From Saprospiraceae bacterium (GTDB lineage Bacteria; Bacteroidota; Bacteroidia; Chitinophagales; Saprospiraceae), in assembly GCA_016722295.1 (NCBI GenBank), contig JADKGL010000013.1:1-64000 (forward strand): a stretch of DNA of 64,000 nt, given 5' to 3'. A program made the translations under genes and the position numbers. The stretch's first letter is position 1; each line of letters starts with the position of its first letter. The notes under the pieces were generated by a model. It saw nothing but the letters and a program-made list of their open reading frames with translations. It did no database searches and was not told the DNA's origin. Of the stretch, positions 35,676 to 45,309 are shown piece after piece.

Positions 35676-38105
35676 CTAATTCTCAACTCGCTTACTTTCT
35701 GATTCTATTCCTGAATTTCGTTTGCGAGATTTGATACTTTTATTTCCTAGATCATAGCTTAAGCTTATTGTCGCTTTACGGCTATCATAATTGCCATAGC
35801 CTTTACCATACAACCCACCAAAATCTGAATAGCCACTCCATCCAGACGAAAAAGTTAGGTCATCAGCAGTAAGTCTTACATTCAATTTGTCTTTCAAGAA
35901 TTTTCGCTGAACACCTACATTAATACTGTGCGTTGGTTCGTACAAAAATACACCACCCCAAACACCAGGTCCTGAATAATATCCAGATAGTTCTGCCTTC
36001 CATTTTTTGCCTAAAGAGAATGTATGCTGTTGGTATAAAGTATAACTTCCTGCTTGAATATCAACTTTGCCTGCTGCACCATAGTCTGCTTGATTGTCTG
36101 TATAAGATAGACTTAGATTGCTGTACATATTCCACCATTTGGTTATATCGTAAGGACATGATGCGTTAAAATTGTATAAACTTTGTGTCGCGAGATTATC
36201 CCAATTGATGAAACTTGCTTTTGGATTCTCGACATCTGCTCCAATCAATCTCGTGATCTGATCAGTGGTGAGGCTATATCCTACACTAAATGAATACATA
36301 TGTTTTAGCGTATAACTCAACTCAATATTATTGACAATTTCAGGTTTGAGTAATTTATTACCCTGCATAAATGAGAGTTCGCTCAACTGTTCTTTGAATG
36401 GATTTAAGACATTATAATTCGGACGATTGATTCTACGGCTATAGTTCAAGCCAAAAGAATGTTCGGGTTTAAAATTAAAACTTAGACCTAATGAAGGAAA
36501 AAACTTCAAATAATTGAATTTTACTGGTTCTTCTTCAAGCTCTGGTAAAAAAGCAGTAAGATCACCTGTAGCATCGGTTTGTTCAGCACGAAGACCTGAG
36601 GTTAGACCCCACTTTTTTGTGAGCATTTTAGAATAATTGATGTAAGCTGCATAGACATTTTCTCTATAGTCGAAGAAATTAGATCGATGATTGTTTTGAA
36701 CTGGAATTTGATTTAGTATATTGGAAAATAAAAATTTATTTTCTGTACGTACTTGACTCAATTTTATTCCAGCGCCTAATTTTCCTATTTTTGAAGGAAA
36801 TTCAGAATCTAACTTTATTGAACTGATTTGAATATTATTAGCGGTATTGTATTTATTTGCATTGCTACTCGCAAGAACATTATTGTTCGTATCAAAATAG
36901 ATATTTGGTTGATAATAATTTCCTTTGTTGTCAAATTGACCATAATCTGCATCTATGCTTATTGATTTTTCTTTAGTCCTCCACGCATAATTGACATTGT
37001 ATGTAGCATGTCTTCTATTGACATCGGATCTGTTATTTGCAATCAATGAACTATCTATTTTTTCAGCAGTAGAAGTGTTTGAAATTAATGTTTTGTTGTC
37101 TTGAAATTGATCTGCATTGTTTTGATTCAAATTGACTAAAAAGCCGATAGTATGGTTTGCATTGATGAAGTAATCTAGACCTATTTTTTCACTTACATTT
37201 TGGAAATCTGAAATAGAATTATTAGATTCGTCGAGTAAAAAATTATTCTGATAATTTTTGAATACAAGTTCATTCCATCTTGTACCTGTTCTCAATCCAA
37301 ATGTACCAAATAGATTGTATTTTTTTTGTCGATAATTGAAGATGGCATTGCCATTGCCAATTCCATATTTTCCTTGAGAGTAACTTGAAGAAATTGTCGC
37401 ATTAAATCCTACGTTTTTATCTTTTTTAAGTCGAATGTCAATGATTCCTGCATTGCCTTGGGCTTCATATTTCGCCCCTGGACTTGTGATGATCTCTATC
37501 CTGTCGATTTGTTCTGCACTAATATTTTGTAAATAATTTGAGAGTTCATCTCCAGCCAAAGGCACTCGTTTCCCATCTACATAAACTAAGACACCAGATC
37601 GACCCATTACAGAAATATTATTGTTGTTGTCCAACGTAACTCGCGGTGCTTTTCTCAGTAGATTCAAACCATTTTCACCAACCGAATTAATTGTGCCTTG
37701 TACGTTGAAAATTGTGCGATCTGATTTGACTTCTAGAATTGTTCGTTTTGCATTTACTTGAACTTCATCTATTTTATGATTATTGTCCATCATTGTGATA
37801 GAAGGTAGTTTTGTATCATTGTTGGAATGGTCAAAAATTTTGGATTGTGATGTTTTCATCCCTACAAAGTATGATTCGACGAAGTAGCTTCCTTTAGCAA
37901 TTTGTCTAAAAAAGAAATTTCCAGTATTGTCGCTCATTTCTACTTTGATGAGACTACTATCTTTCGCAGATTTTAGAAGAACAGTAGCGGAAGGAATTCC
38001 ATTCTGAGTATTATCCTGTATCGAACCAACAATATTGGCATTATTTTGAGCATTGATTACTAAAACGCCAAAAGTCATGAATGTAGAAAAAAATATTTTG
38101 AGCAT
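35676..38105 (-). CDS. TonB-dependent receptor-like outer membrane protein
   Basis: Start at 38105 gives a signal peptide (MLKIFFSTFMTFGVLVINAQ) and about 809 residues. A carboxypeptidase-regulatory-like domain (IVGSIQDNTQNGIPSATVLL) is followed by a plug region (GLNLLRKAPRVTLDNNN, QIDRIEIITSPGAKYEAQG) and a long beta-barrel. This is the OMP_b-brl_3 class of Bacteroidota. Unlike SusC proteins, no SusD partner gene is adjacent, so a glycan import role is not supported. The substrate is unknown. It is divergent from the alpha/beta hydrolase. Confidence 0.87.
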   Translation of the reverse strand: MLKIFFSTFMTFGVLVINAQNNANIVGSIQDNTQNGIPSATVLLKSAKDSSLIKVEMSDNTGNFFFRQIAKGSYFVESYFVGMKTSQSKIFDHSNNDTKLPSITMMDNNHKIDEVQVNAKRTILEVKSDRTIFNVQGTINSVGENGLNLLRKAPRVTLDNNNNISVMGRSGVLVYVDGKRVPLAGDELSNYLQNISAEQIDRIEIITSPGAKYEAQGNAGIIDIRLKKDKNVGFNATISSSYSQGKYGIGNGNAIFNYRQKKYNLFGTFGLRTGTRWNELVFKNYQNNFLLDESNNSISDFQNVSEKIGLDYFINANHTIGFLVNLNQNNADQFQDNKTLISNTSTAEKIDSSLIANNRSDVNRRHATYNVNYAWRTKEKSISIDADYGQFDNKGNYYQPNIYFDTNNNVLASSNANKYNTANNIQISSIKLDSEFPSKIGKLGAGIKLSQVRTENKFLFSNILNQIPVQNNHRSNFFDYRENVYAAYINYSKMLTKKWGLTSGLRAEQTDATGDLTAFLPELEEEPVKFNYLKFFPSLGLSFNFKPEHSFGLNYSRRINRPNYNVLNPFKEQLSELSFMQGNKLLKPEIVNNIELSYTLKHMYSFSVGYSLTTDQITRLIGADVENPKASFINWDNLATQSLYNFNASCPYDITKWWNMYSNLSLSYTDNQADYGAAGKVDIQAGSYTLYQQHTFSLGKKWKAELSGYYSGPGVWGGVFLYEPTHSINVGVQRKFLKDKLNVRLTADDLTFSSGWSGYSDFGGLYGKGYGNYDSRKATISLSYDLGNKSIKSRKRNSGIESESKRVEN

Positions 38106-38257
38106 AAAAATTAAAATAAACGCAAAAGTCAATGAATCATATCTTATATTTTACTTTTTTAGATAAAATTGTAAAAATTGTAGATAAAATGATTGTTTAC
38201 GAATTGATTTGTCCATTCCGTATGATTTATATTATCTTGCCATTTAAATTGTATAAT

Positions 38258-39292
38258 ATGAATATTAGTATAGGTTTTTCAACTTTGAAATTTTTTATTA
38301 TATCCCTGTTTGTTTTTTCATCATGCCAAACAACAGAACCTAAAAAAGTAGTCGACACCAATTATTTTGAATCGAGAGAGATAGGTGTGAGGACAGGAGG
38401 TATTAAAATGATTCCTATACAATCAGATTCCTTTACATTTACTATTTGGACAAAAACAATAGGTCATAATGCGAAAGCAAGAGTATTATTGCTCAATGGA
38501 GGACCTGGGGCGACTCATGAATATTTTGAATGCTTTGAGAGTTTTTTGCCAAAAGAGAATATTGAATTTATTTATTATGATCAATTAGGTTGTGGTAATT
38601 CTGACAATCCCAAAGATACTGCCATGTGGGATCTCAATCGATATGTTGAGGAAGTTGAGCAAGTGCGTATAGCGTTAGGCTTGGATCAAAGTAATTTCTA
38701 CTTGCTAGGCCATTCTTGGGGAGGAATCTTAGCCATGCAGTATAGTTTAAAATATCAACAGCATCTAAAAGGATTGATTATTTCAAATATGATGTCAGAT
38801 GCAGTAGCATATGATAACTATGCAGATGAAGTATTGTCAAAACAAATGGATCCTGTCATATTAACTAAAGTTCGTGCAATAGAAGCCAAAAAAGACTATC
38901 AGAATACAGAATACATGGAATTGTTGATGGCACATTTTTATACAAAGCACATTCTGCGGATGCCATTGGATCAATGGCCAGAGCCAGTTAATAGATCGTT
39001 TTCTAAAATCAATCAGTCGCTTTATGTCACTATGCAAGGTCCTAGTGAATTTGGTCTTTCGGGAAAGTTAGAAAACTGGAATGTATTCGATAAATTAAAG
39101 ACGATAACTATACCTACCTTAGTGATTGGTGCAAAGAATGATACGATGGATCCGCTCCATATGGAAAAAATGTCAAAGGAAATTTCGAAGGGAGAATATT
39201 TGTATTGCCCAAATGGAAGCCATATGTGTATGTATGATGATCAAGAAATATATTTTAAAGGTTTGATTCAATTTTTGAAAAAAACTATGTAA
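38258..39292 (+). CDS. proline iminopeptidase-like alpha/beta hydrolase, lipoprotein
   Basis: The ATG at 38258 is chosen because it starts a lipoprotein signal ending FVFSSC (Cys23); an in-frame ATG at 38132 would place 42 atypical residues in front. The hydrolase core is of the S33 type: oxyanion loop GGPG (81-84), YDQLGCGNSD, nucleophile Ser153 in GHSWGG, then Asp and His in AKNDTMDP and NGSHM. It is predicted to release N-terminal proline or other residues from peptides at the outer or inner membrane surface. About 344 residues. Confidence 0.85.
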   Translation: MNISIGFSTLKFFIISLFVFSSCQTTEPKKVVDTNYFESREIGVRTGGIKMIPIQSDSFTFTIWTKTIGHNAKARVLLLNGGPGATHEYFECFESFLPKENIEFIYYDQLGCGNSDNPKDTAMWDLNRYVEEVEQVRIALGLDQSNFYLLGHSWGGILAMQYSLKYQQHLKGLIISNMMSDAVAYDNYADEVLSKQMDPVILTKVRAIEAKKDYQNTEYMELLMAHFYTKHILRMPLDQWPEPVNRSFSKINQSLYVTMQGPSEFGLSGKLENWNVFDKLKTITIPTLVIGAKNDTMDPLHMEKMSKEISKGEYLYCPNGSHMCMYDDQEIYFKGLIQFLKKTM

Positions 39293-39398
39293 AGTTTGTT
39301 GAGTTGTATAGTGTTATGGCTAATTTTACTATAAATTTTAGCATTAAGTTAACAAACAAAACGCCTAAGATTGCGTTTAGACATTGATTTTTAAATAG

Positions 39399-40586
39399 AT
39401 GTTTCGAAGTTTTTCTATAATAGTTTGTTTCTTGATTTTGAGTAATGTGATTACATCACAGGAGCAAATATTCATATCCAATGGATCTTTTGAAGGAGAG
39501 CCAAATTGCTGTCGCACTCCTGAAGGCTGGAGAAATTGTGGGCATGTCACAGAAACTCCTCCCGATATTCAACCAGCATTAAATGAGAGAAATGAGCCTT
39601 TTTTCGGTATAACCAAAAAAGCTTATCTAGGAAACACTTATGTAGGAATGGTAGTGCGATCCAATGAAACTAATGAAAGAATTGGTCAAAAATTATTATC
39701 TCCATTAATTGCGAATACTTGTTATAGTTTCTCTATTTATTTAACAAAGTCAGAAGTCTATTTGAGTGCAACTCAAAATAATCCACAGGCCTTAGAGCAG
39801 TACACTACGCCAGTAGTGCTCAGAGTGTGGGGAGGAGAAGCCTATTGCAATCAAAAGGAATTACTGTATGAGACAGAAGCCATTTCTAATATAGAATGGA
39901 AAAAATATGATATCGAATTCAAGCCAAAATTTACGCATACTTATATTGAATTAGAAGCTTATTATAAAACGCCAGTTTTATTTCCATACAATGGAAATGT
40001 CCTACTGGATAATATGTCTCATATTAAGGTCATTCCTTGTCCAAACACCAAGGAATATGCTGCATATGTAAAAGAGAAGAAAGCGAAGGATGCAAAAGAA
40101 TTGAAGGAAAAGAAAAGAGACACGGTAGCTGTAGCAACAAAACCAATCCAAAATTCTGTACCTAAATCAAAAAATGAATCAACTGCCTCAAATGATAAAA
40201 TCTTAAAGGAATTGGAGATCAAGAAAATTAAAGTAGGGCAGACCATAAAAATTGAAAAGCTATATTTCAAAGCGGACAGTACAAATTTTAATGCGGAGTC
40301 ACTGCCTGTATTGGATGAGTTGTTTGATTTTTTATATAAAAATAGAACAGTTCGAGTTGAAGTTGGAGGACATACCAACAACACACCTTCCACTGCATAT
40401 TGCGACAGATTGTCTTCGCAACGGGCAAAATCAGTAAAAGATTATTTAATTGGAAAAGGTATCGATTCCACCCGGATAACGTACAAAGGTTATGGTAAAA
40501 GAAATCCGATAGCGGGAAATTCTACAAAAGAAGGAAAGCAATTAAATCAACGTGTTGAGATAAAAATTCTCTCTCTAGAGGGCTAA
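39399..40586 (+). CDS. OmpA family protein with N-terminal jelly-roll-like domain
   Basis: A 395-residue exported protein with a signal peptide ending around ITSQ. Residues 20-215 form a beta-rich domain opening FISNGSFEGEPNCC, the pattern of carbohydrate-binding-like or galactose-binding-like folds. A lysine-rich linker (KEKKAKDAKELKEKKRD) leads to a C-terminal OmpA peptidoglycan-binding domain (VEVGGHTNNTPSTAYCDRLS ... NQRVEIKI). The next gene is a shorter paralogue of that last domain, 34 bases downstream. A glycan or surface ligand for the N-terminal domain is conjecture. Confidence 0.82.
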   Translation: MFRSFSIIVCFLILSNVITSQEQIFISNGSFEGEPNCCRTPEGWRNCGHVTETPPDIQPALNERNEPFFGITKKAYLGNTYVGMVVRSNETNERIGQKLLSPLIANTCYSFSIYLTKSEVYLSATQNNPQALEQYTTPVVLRVWGGEAYCNQKELLYETEAISNIEWKKYDIEFKPKFTHTYIELEAYYKTPVLFPYNGNVLLDNMSHIKVIPCPNTKEYAAYVKEKKAKDAKELKEKKRDTVAVATKPIQNSVPKSKNESTASNDKILKELEIKKIKVGQTIKIEKLYFKADSTNFNAESLPVLDELFDFLYKNRTVRVEVGGHTNNTPSTAYCDRLSSQRAKSVKDYLIGKGIDSTRITYKGYGKRNPIAGNSTKEGKQLNQRVEIKILSLEG

Positions 40587-40620
40587 CTAAATTTGGCATC
40601 ATATTTGATATTTTTATAAT

Positions 40621-41103
40621 ATGATGGTTCCAAATTTTAAACTCTATTTTCTAATTATTTATCTATTTCCATTATTTCTAGCAGCACAGACTGGTGAAAC
40701 AAGAGCAAGTATTTTTGAAACTGCACATTATGTAACTAACGATAAATCAGCTGTGCAAATGGTGCGATTTGATGCAATCTATTTTGAAAGCGATTCCATC
40801 AGTGTACAGCAGAAATATTGGTCTAGTTTGGATTATTTAATTCATTGGCTAAAAAGCAATTCAGATACACAGATAGAATTGCATGGGCATACAAATGGAA
40901 TACCATCATATAATTATTGTAAAAATTTAGGTAAAAAAAGAGCTGAATCTGTAAAGGAATATCTTGTTAAAAAGGGAATACCATCAGCGCAAATTATTTG
41001 TAAGTCTCAAGGCAAAAGCAAGCAACTGGTCAAAAGTAATGCGAAGAAAATAAAGCATTGGAATCAGCGAGTAGAGATTAAGATCGCTGGATTGAGCGCA
41101 TAA
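40621..41103 (+). CDS. small OmpA-like protein
   Basis: A 160-residue exported protein (signal peptide MVPNFKLYFLIIYLFPLFLA; Met1 or Met2 may start). Nearly all the rest is one OmpA domain: FDAIYFESDS, IELHGHTNGIPSYNYCKNLG, NQRVEIKIAG. It is clearly paralogous to the C-terminal part of the preceding protein, including the GHTN(N/G)..S..YC core, suggesting a local duplication. It should bind peptidoglycan in the periplasm. Confidence 0.82.
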   Translation: MMVPNFKLYFLIIYLFPLFLAAQTGETRASIFETAHYVTNDKSAVQMVRFDAIYFESDSISVQQKYWSSLDYLIHWLKSNSDTQIELHGHTNGIPSYNYCKNLGKKRAESVKEYLVKKGIPSAQIICKSQGKSKQLVKSNAKKIKHWNQRVEIKIAGLSA

Positions 41104-41162
41104 ATGAATATTGATTTTCCAGATACAGACTTTGTTATTATTTACAAAATTGAATAGTAGAT

Positions 41163-42209
41163 TTATTTATTTCTGGGCTTATATTTTGCTAGCTCTACTA
41201 TTTTTTGCGAATCTTTCATTTTTACCAAATCTAATAGAGAAGTGTTTGTGTTTTTCATATATTTTTCAATAATTTTATAGCCAATAAAACAGGCTGTTCT
41301 ACCTGGGGCAATCTCGGGCATTCCAGGTGAATTTGGACTAGGGTTTATATATTTATTGAATTTGGCTGATTCAACAGAATATAGTAGATTTGAATCCATA
41401 AAAAAAGACCAGAGTTCAACTTCATTTGCATTACACCATTTCATTTGAGGATCAGTAAATTCAAATAAAATTGTATCAGAGGTAGTTGGCAATAATTTTT
41501 TTAATATATATTGTTTTTTGCCTTGATGAATCATTTGCTCTATAAATTGTTGACCACTATTTGCCCCGATAAAGTCATCTACCCAACATTCCCATGTTTT
41601 TTTTACTAAATGGTCGCGATTGAAGCTACGTGTTAAGTAATTGGAGAACGCTGGATTTTTAGGATCGATTGCTTTATAATCGACTGTATTGCCCAAAAAA
41701 TAATCGAGTCCGATTCCAATCCCATCTCTTTTATTTTTATCTTCAAAAATGAAATTGCCGTACCCAAACTCACTGATGAAAGTATAAAAAATTGGTTCAG
41801 TTTTTTCTGGAAAATAGTATTTAAAAAATTGCAGCGATGATTTGAATTGAGTGTTGACATCATCAAATTTAGAGTACTGTGCGTTCACTTTGGAGTAAAT
41901 AGATTGAATGATGCTATCTTTTAAGAATGCCTCAATAGTTGTTTTAAGTGCAGATTTATTATTCTCTATAGTGTCTGTAATCGATATAATTTGTTCAAAA
42001 TAAAGTTTGGAGAAAGCAGGATATTCTGATAAAATCTGGTCGATTTGATTGTTTAAAAGTAATTGATCAAATCTTATAAGTTCAAAATTTGTATTTATAT
42101 TATTGACATTTGGAATATGTTCATCTTTATTCAGTTTACAATATTGAAATACAATAGAAGCGATAATTAAAACTATAAGCGACTTAAATAATTTGCAATT
42201 CGAACACAT
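41163..42209 (-). CDS. gldB: GldB-like gliding motility lipoprotein
   Basis: A 348-residue protein with an N-terminal hydrophobic stretch ending in FQYC, a likely lipobox. The sequence follows GldB: FYTFISEFGYGNFIFED, GIGIGLDYFLGNT, GKKQYILKKLLP, WCNANEVELWSFF, and INPSPNSPGMPEIAPGRTAC. In gliding Bacteroidota GldB is a lipoprotein needed for gliding or cell-envelope integrity. It also occurs in non-gliding relatives. No other gld gene is adjacent. Assignment rests on recognised motif order. Confidence 0.82.
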   Translation of the reverse strand: MCSNCKLFKSLIVLIIASIVFQYCKLNKDEHIPNVNNINTNFELIRFDQLLLNNQIDQILSEYPAFSKLYFEQIISITDTIENNKSALKTTIEAFLKDSIIQSIYSKVNAQYSKFDDVNTQFKSSLQFFKYYFPEKTEPIFYTFISEFGYGNFIFEDKNKRDGIGIGLDYFLGNTVDYKAIDPKNPAFSNYLTRSFNRDHLVKKTWECWVDDFIGANSGQQFIEQMIHQGKKQYILKKLLPTTSDTILFEFTDPQMKWCNANEVELWSFFMDSNLLYSVESAKFNKYINPSPNSPGMPEIAPGRTACFIGYKIIEKYMKNTNTSLLDLVKMKDSQKIVELAKYKPRNK

Positions 42210-42334
42210 ATATTAATATTTTAGATTCTATTTTGATGTTTTTATATATAAACCTTTTGATTATGTCACAAAATCAATATACCTTCGTCTAAATAAACAA
42301 ACATCTACAAATACACACAGGTAAACAATTGAAT

Positions 42335-43045
42335 ATGAAAAAGTTACTAAACACTTTACTTTTTATTTTCCCATTTTTATTGGGTGCACAAGTTGATAAT
42401 CTTAAAGTAAGCATTATGAATGGTCCAACAATAGGTTGGATGACTTCTAACGATGCATTAATCACTACTGAAGGAAGCAAACTTGGCTATAAGCTTCATG
42501 TTGAAGCTGAATATCTACTGAATGATAGATATTCATTTACAGGAGGTCTAGGATTGTCGCTGAATCAAGGCGGTAAACTAAAGTATCCTCAAGGAGGTAA
42601 TCTATGGTCAGAATCAAAATTAAGCATATTGAGAGGAGATTCATTGCCAGCCGGAGTTGTCTTAGGTTATGGTGTAAATTACTTTGATTTTCCATTTGGC
42701 TTTAAATTGCGTACAAACGAATTTGGAAAATTTAAATTTTATGCTCACTTACCTGAATTTGTGATCGGCTTTAAAACAAAAGCAAAAGGATCCATTGACG
42801 GAGCAGGTGTATCATCGACAAAAGAAAAGATCAATAATCAAGTCACTTTTTTAACATTTGGATGGGCAGTTGGAGCAGGTGTAGAATACAAACTATCAGA
42901 TGAAGTAGCATTGATCGGAGGATTGCGATTTATGCAGAGCATTATTGATGTGACTGATGATTCAGGCAGGTTTTTAGATGGTAAAAAAGAAAACTCCAAA
43001 GGGACAATCAATTCAATGGATATTCGTATTGGCGTATCATTCTAA
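42335..43045 (+). CDS. outer membrane beta-barrel protein, PorT-like
   Basis: Start at the ATG 42335 (MKKLLNTLLFIFPFLLGAQ signal peptide). The remaining 217 residues have alternating hydrophobic strands and end in a typical outer-membrane C-terminus (DIRIGVSF). This is the general 'porin family / outer membrane beta-barrel' type of Bacteroidota. PorT, a T9SS component, belongs to this wide group, but no specific PorT signature was confirmed. nadC starts 10 bases downstream. Confidence 0.75.
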   Translation: MKKLLNTLLFIFPFLLGAQVDNLKVSIMNGPTIGWMTSNDALITTEGSKLGYKLHVEAEYLLNDRYSFTGGLGLSLNQGGKLKYPQGGNLWSESKLSILRGDSLPAGVVLGYGVNYFDFPFGFKLRTNEFGKFKFYAHLPEFVIGFKTKAKGSIDGAGVSSTKEKINNQVTFLTFGWAVGAGVEYKLSDEVALIGGLRFMQSIIDVTDDSGRFLDGKKENSKGTINSMDIRIGVSF

Positions 43046-43055
43046 AGCATAAATC

Positions 43056-43895
43056 TTGGATTTAAAGACATTTATTCAGCTTTCGTTGAAAGAGGATATA
43101 CAGACAGGAGATATAAGTTCTCTTGCCTGTATTCCTAAAAAGAGCAGATCAATTGCCAAATTATTAGTCAAAGAAGATGGAATACTGGCAGGAGTAGAAC
43201 TTGCGGAAATGACATTTAAGCAGGTAGATCCAGAGATGAAATTTATAAAGTATATCTCAGATGGGAGTTATGTTAAATATGGAGAAATAGCTTTTGAGGT
43301 AGAAGGGAGTACACGAGATCTATTGAAGACTGAGCGATTTGTCTTAAATGCAATGCAACGAATGAGTGGCGTTTCTAGCCTTTGTGCGCGATTTTTAACA
43401 GAGGTAGAAGGATTGCCAGTAACAATTCTGGATACAAGGAAAACGACACCATTAAATCGACATTTAGAGAAATGGGCTGTTCGAATTGGGGGCTGCCAGA
43501 ATTATAGGGATGGACTTTATGATTGGTTTATGATCAAGGACAATCATATCAAAGCCTGTGGCGGATCAATTGGTAAAGCGATTAAATCAGTAGTAAAATA
43601 CAAGGAAAAGCATAATCTCCAACAAGTGGGAGTTACAGTCGAAGTAAAAAATCTGGTGGAAGTTGAAGAAGTTCTGAAGATAGGAAATGTAAATCGCATC
43701 ATGCTGGACAATTTTGAATTAGCTCTAATGAAAGAAGCAGTAGCATTGATAGGCAATCGCTTTGAAATCGAAGCTTCGGGAGGAGTAAGTCTGGAGACTG
43801 TACGTAAGATCGCTCTTACTGGAGTCAACTTCATCTCAGTGGGAGCTCTTACCCACAGTGCCGGAAGCCTCGATTTAAGCTTGAAGATACAATAA
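43056..43895 (+). CDS. nadC: nicotinate-nucleotide pyrophosphorylase (carboxylating)
   Basis: Quinolinate phosphoribosyltransferase, the last common step of de novo NAD synthesis. The 279-residue length is normal. Motifs are EDIQTGDIS, LNAMQRMSGVS, LDTRKTTPLNRHLEKWAV, MIKDNHI, and SGGVSLETVRKIA. The start is a TTG at 43056: the next in-frame ATG lies far inside the conserved domain. The gene follows the beta-barrel gene by 10 bases. Confidence 0.95.
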   Translation: MDLKTFIQLSLKEDIQTGDISSLACIPKKSRSIAKLLVKEDGILAGVELAEMTFKQVDPEMKFIKYISDGSYVKYGEIAFEVEGSTRDLLKTERFVLNAMQRMSGVSSLCARFLTEVEGLPVTILDTRKTTPLNRHLEKWAVRIGGCQNYRDGLYDWFMIKDNHIKACGGSIGKAIKSVVKYKEKHNLQQVGVTVEVKNLVEVEEVLKIGNVNRIMLDNFELALMKEAVALIGNRFEIEASGGVSLETVRKIALTGVNFISVGALTHSAGSLDLSLKIQ

Positions 43896-44009
43896 TCAAG
43901 ATACTGGATAAGTCGCTACTAAAAATACTGATAATATCACAGTAAAAATTAATACTAACCAGAATCTAAGATCTCTGTAAAATACCACTGGGGTTTGGCC
44001 TGCCTTCAT
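43896..44009 (-). CDS. candidate 37-residue single-pass membrane protein
   Basis: A small reading frame on the strand opposite nadC, abutting its stop codon base to base. It encodes a basic N-terminus with an aromatic patch (MKAGQTPVVFYRDLRFW), one membrane segment (LVLIFTVILSVFLVA), and a short tail TYPVS. The order looks like a real small membrane protein and not a random frame. A GAAAG lies a few bases before the ATG. No clear promoter is seen. No homologue is known to me, so it remains a candidate. Confidence 0.45.
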   Translation of the reverse strand: MKAGQTPVVFYRDLRFWLVLIFTVILSVFLVATYPVS

Positions 44010-44372
44010 ACGCTTTCAGATTTTTGGTTATTATGAGACCCAGTATATCTTTTGTAATAATACATTTCAAATTGCTTCGATTGACATTTCAACGATACTC
44101 TATACTATTCAAAAATGATACCATAGCATATTTCAATAATATGTCAATGTTTATCCTATCTAGACCCCTCAAATCATAATATTTTATAATACCAATGGCA
44201 AAAATAATTTAAAAAATACCCTAAAAAGGGTAGTTGATTCATTCAACATTTTTTTAATATAAATGCAAATAGGTGGAAATCAAGGTAGAATGTATGGTGA
44301 TTTACAAAATGCTGTTTTCGAATATTTTTTTTGAGAGGTATTATGAGAAGCTTAGTTTGAAATTTTTTGAAT
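44010..44372. other. 363-base gene-free stretch
   Basis: AT-rich sequence between the small membrane-protein candidate and queG. Apart from one short hairpin at 44217-44232 I see nothing recognisable in it. Confidence 0.4.
44217..44232 (-). terminator. weak terminator candidate downstream of queG
   Basis: TACCC/GGGTA, a 5-bp stem around a 6-base loop, followed on the minus strand by T6. It lies 140 bases past the queG stop and would end the long minus-strand gene run. Confidence 0.35.
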
Positions 44373-45302
44373 TCAACAATTGTTTTTTACAAAAATTACA
44401 TTTCTCTTTAGACCCTTCCACTTAGTTCTTTTGAGTGGAGATGCTTTAGTTAAGATGTTGAAGCTTTCCTCTTCAAGTGCTAGCCAATCTTTGGTATTCA
44501 TATGAACGATTGCTTCATTTTTTTGAAAGTCTGGCTCAATAGTTTTTTTTGCAAATCGATTCCAAGGGCATACTTCCTGACAAATATCGCAGCCAAAAAT
44601 CCAATCTTTCATTTTCCCCAAAAACTCCTGAGGAATTTCATTTTTTAATTCAATAGTCAAATATGATACACATTTACTCGCATCCAAAAGATATCCATCT
44701 GGGTGTATGGCTTCTGTAGGGCATGCCTCGATACATTTTCTACAAGTACCGCAGTAATCTGCCATAGCTTGATCTTCTTGAAAGGATAGGTCAGTAAAAA
44801 TACAAACTAAAAAGAAATAGGATCCTTCTTTCGGATGAATAGAAAGCGTATTTCTGCCACTCCATGCAATTCCTGAACGTTTCGCCCATTCGCGTTCCAT
44901 CACTGGTGCTGAATCTACAAAAGCGCGAGCTTGAATGTTGCCATATTTAGTTTCAAGCCATTGGATAAGCTGCTTTGCTTTTTGCTTTAAAGTGAGATGA
45001 TAATCCTTTCCATAGGCATATCTTGCGATTTGAACTTCAGTATTTTCTGCTTTTTCTTGAAAATAATTGAACGATAGAGTGATGATTGATTTTGTACCAG
45101 GCATCATAACTTCAGGATCAATCCGCTGATCAAAATAGCGCTCCATATAGCTCATTTCACCGTGATATGAATTGGTAAGCCATGTTTCGAGATGTTTGGC
45201 TTCACGATCCAATTTTTTAGCTTTTGCTATACCTATGTTTAAGAACCCAATCTCTTTGGCAATTGCTTTTAATTCTGAGGCATTTAATGGAGTGGTGTTC
45301 AT
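44373..45302 (-). CDS. queG: epoxyqueuosine reductase QueG
   Basis: A cobalamin-dependent enzyme that reduces epoxyqueuosine to queuosine in tRNA; 309 residues. Two [4Fe-4S] clusters are marked by CGTCRKCIEACPTEA and CDICQEVCPWN. The N-terminal part holds RYAYGKDYH and the catalytic region VDSAPVMEREWAKRSGIAW. No other queuosine gene is in the window. It is the last gene of the long minus-strand run. Confidence 0.94.
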   Translation of the reverse strand: MNTTPLNASELKAIAKEIGFLNIGIAKAKKLDREAKHLETWLTNSYHGEMSYMERYFDQRIDPEVMMPGTKSIITLSFNYFQEKAENTEVQIARYAYGKDYHLTLKQKAKQLIQWLETKYGNIQARAFVDSAPVMEREWAKRSGIAWSGRNTLSIHPKEGSYFFLVCIFTDLSFQEDQAMADYCGTCRKCIEACPTEAIHPDGYLLDASKCVSYLTIELKNEIPQEFLGKMKDWIFGCDICQEVCPWNRFAKKTIEPDFQKNEAIVHMNTKDWLALEEESFNILTKASPLKRTKWKGLKRNVIFVKNNC

Positions 45303-45309
45303 TTTTACA

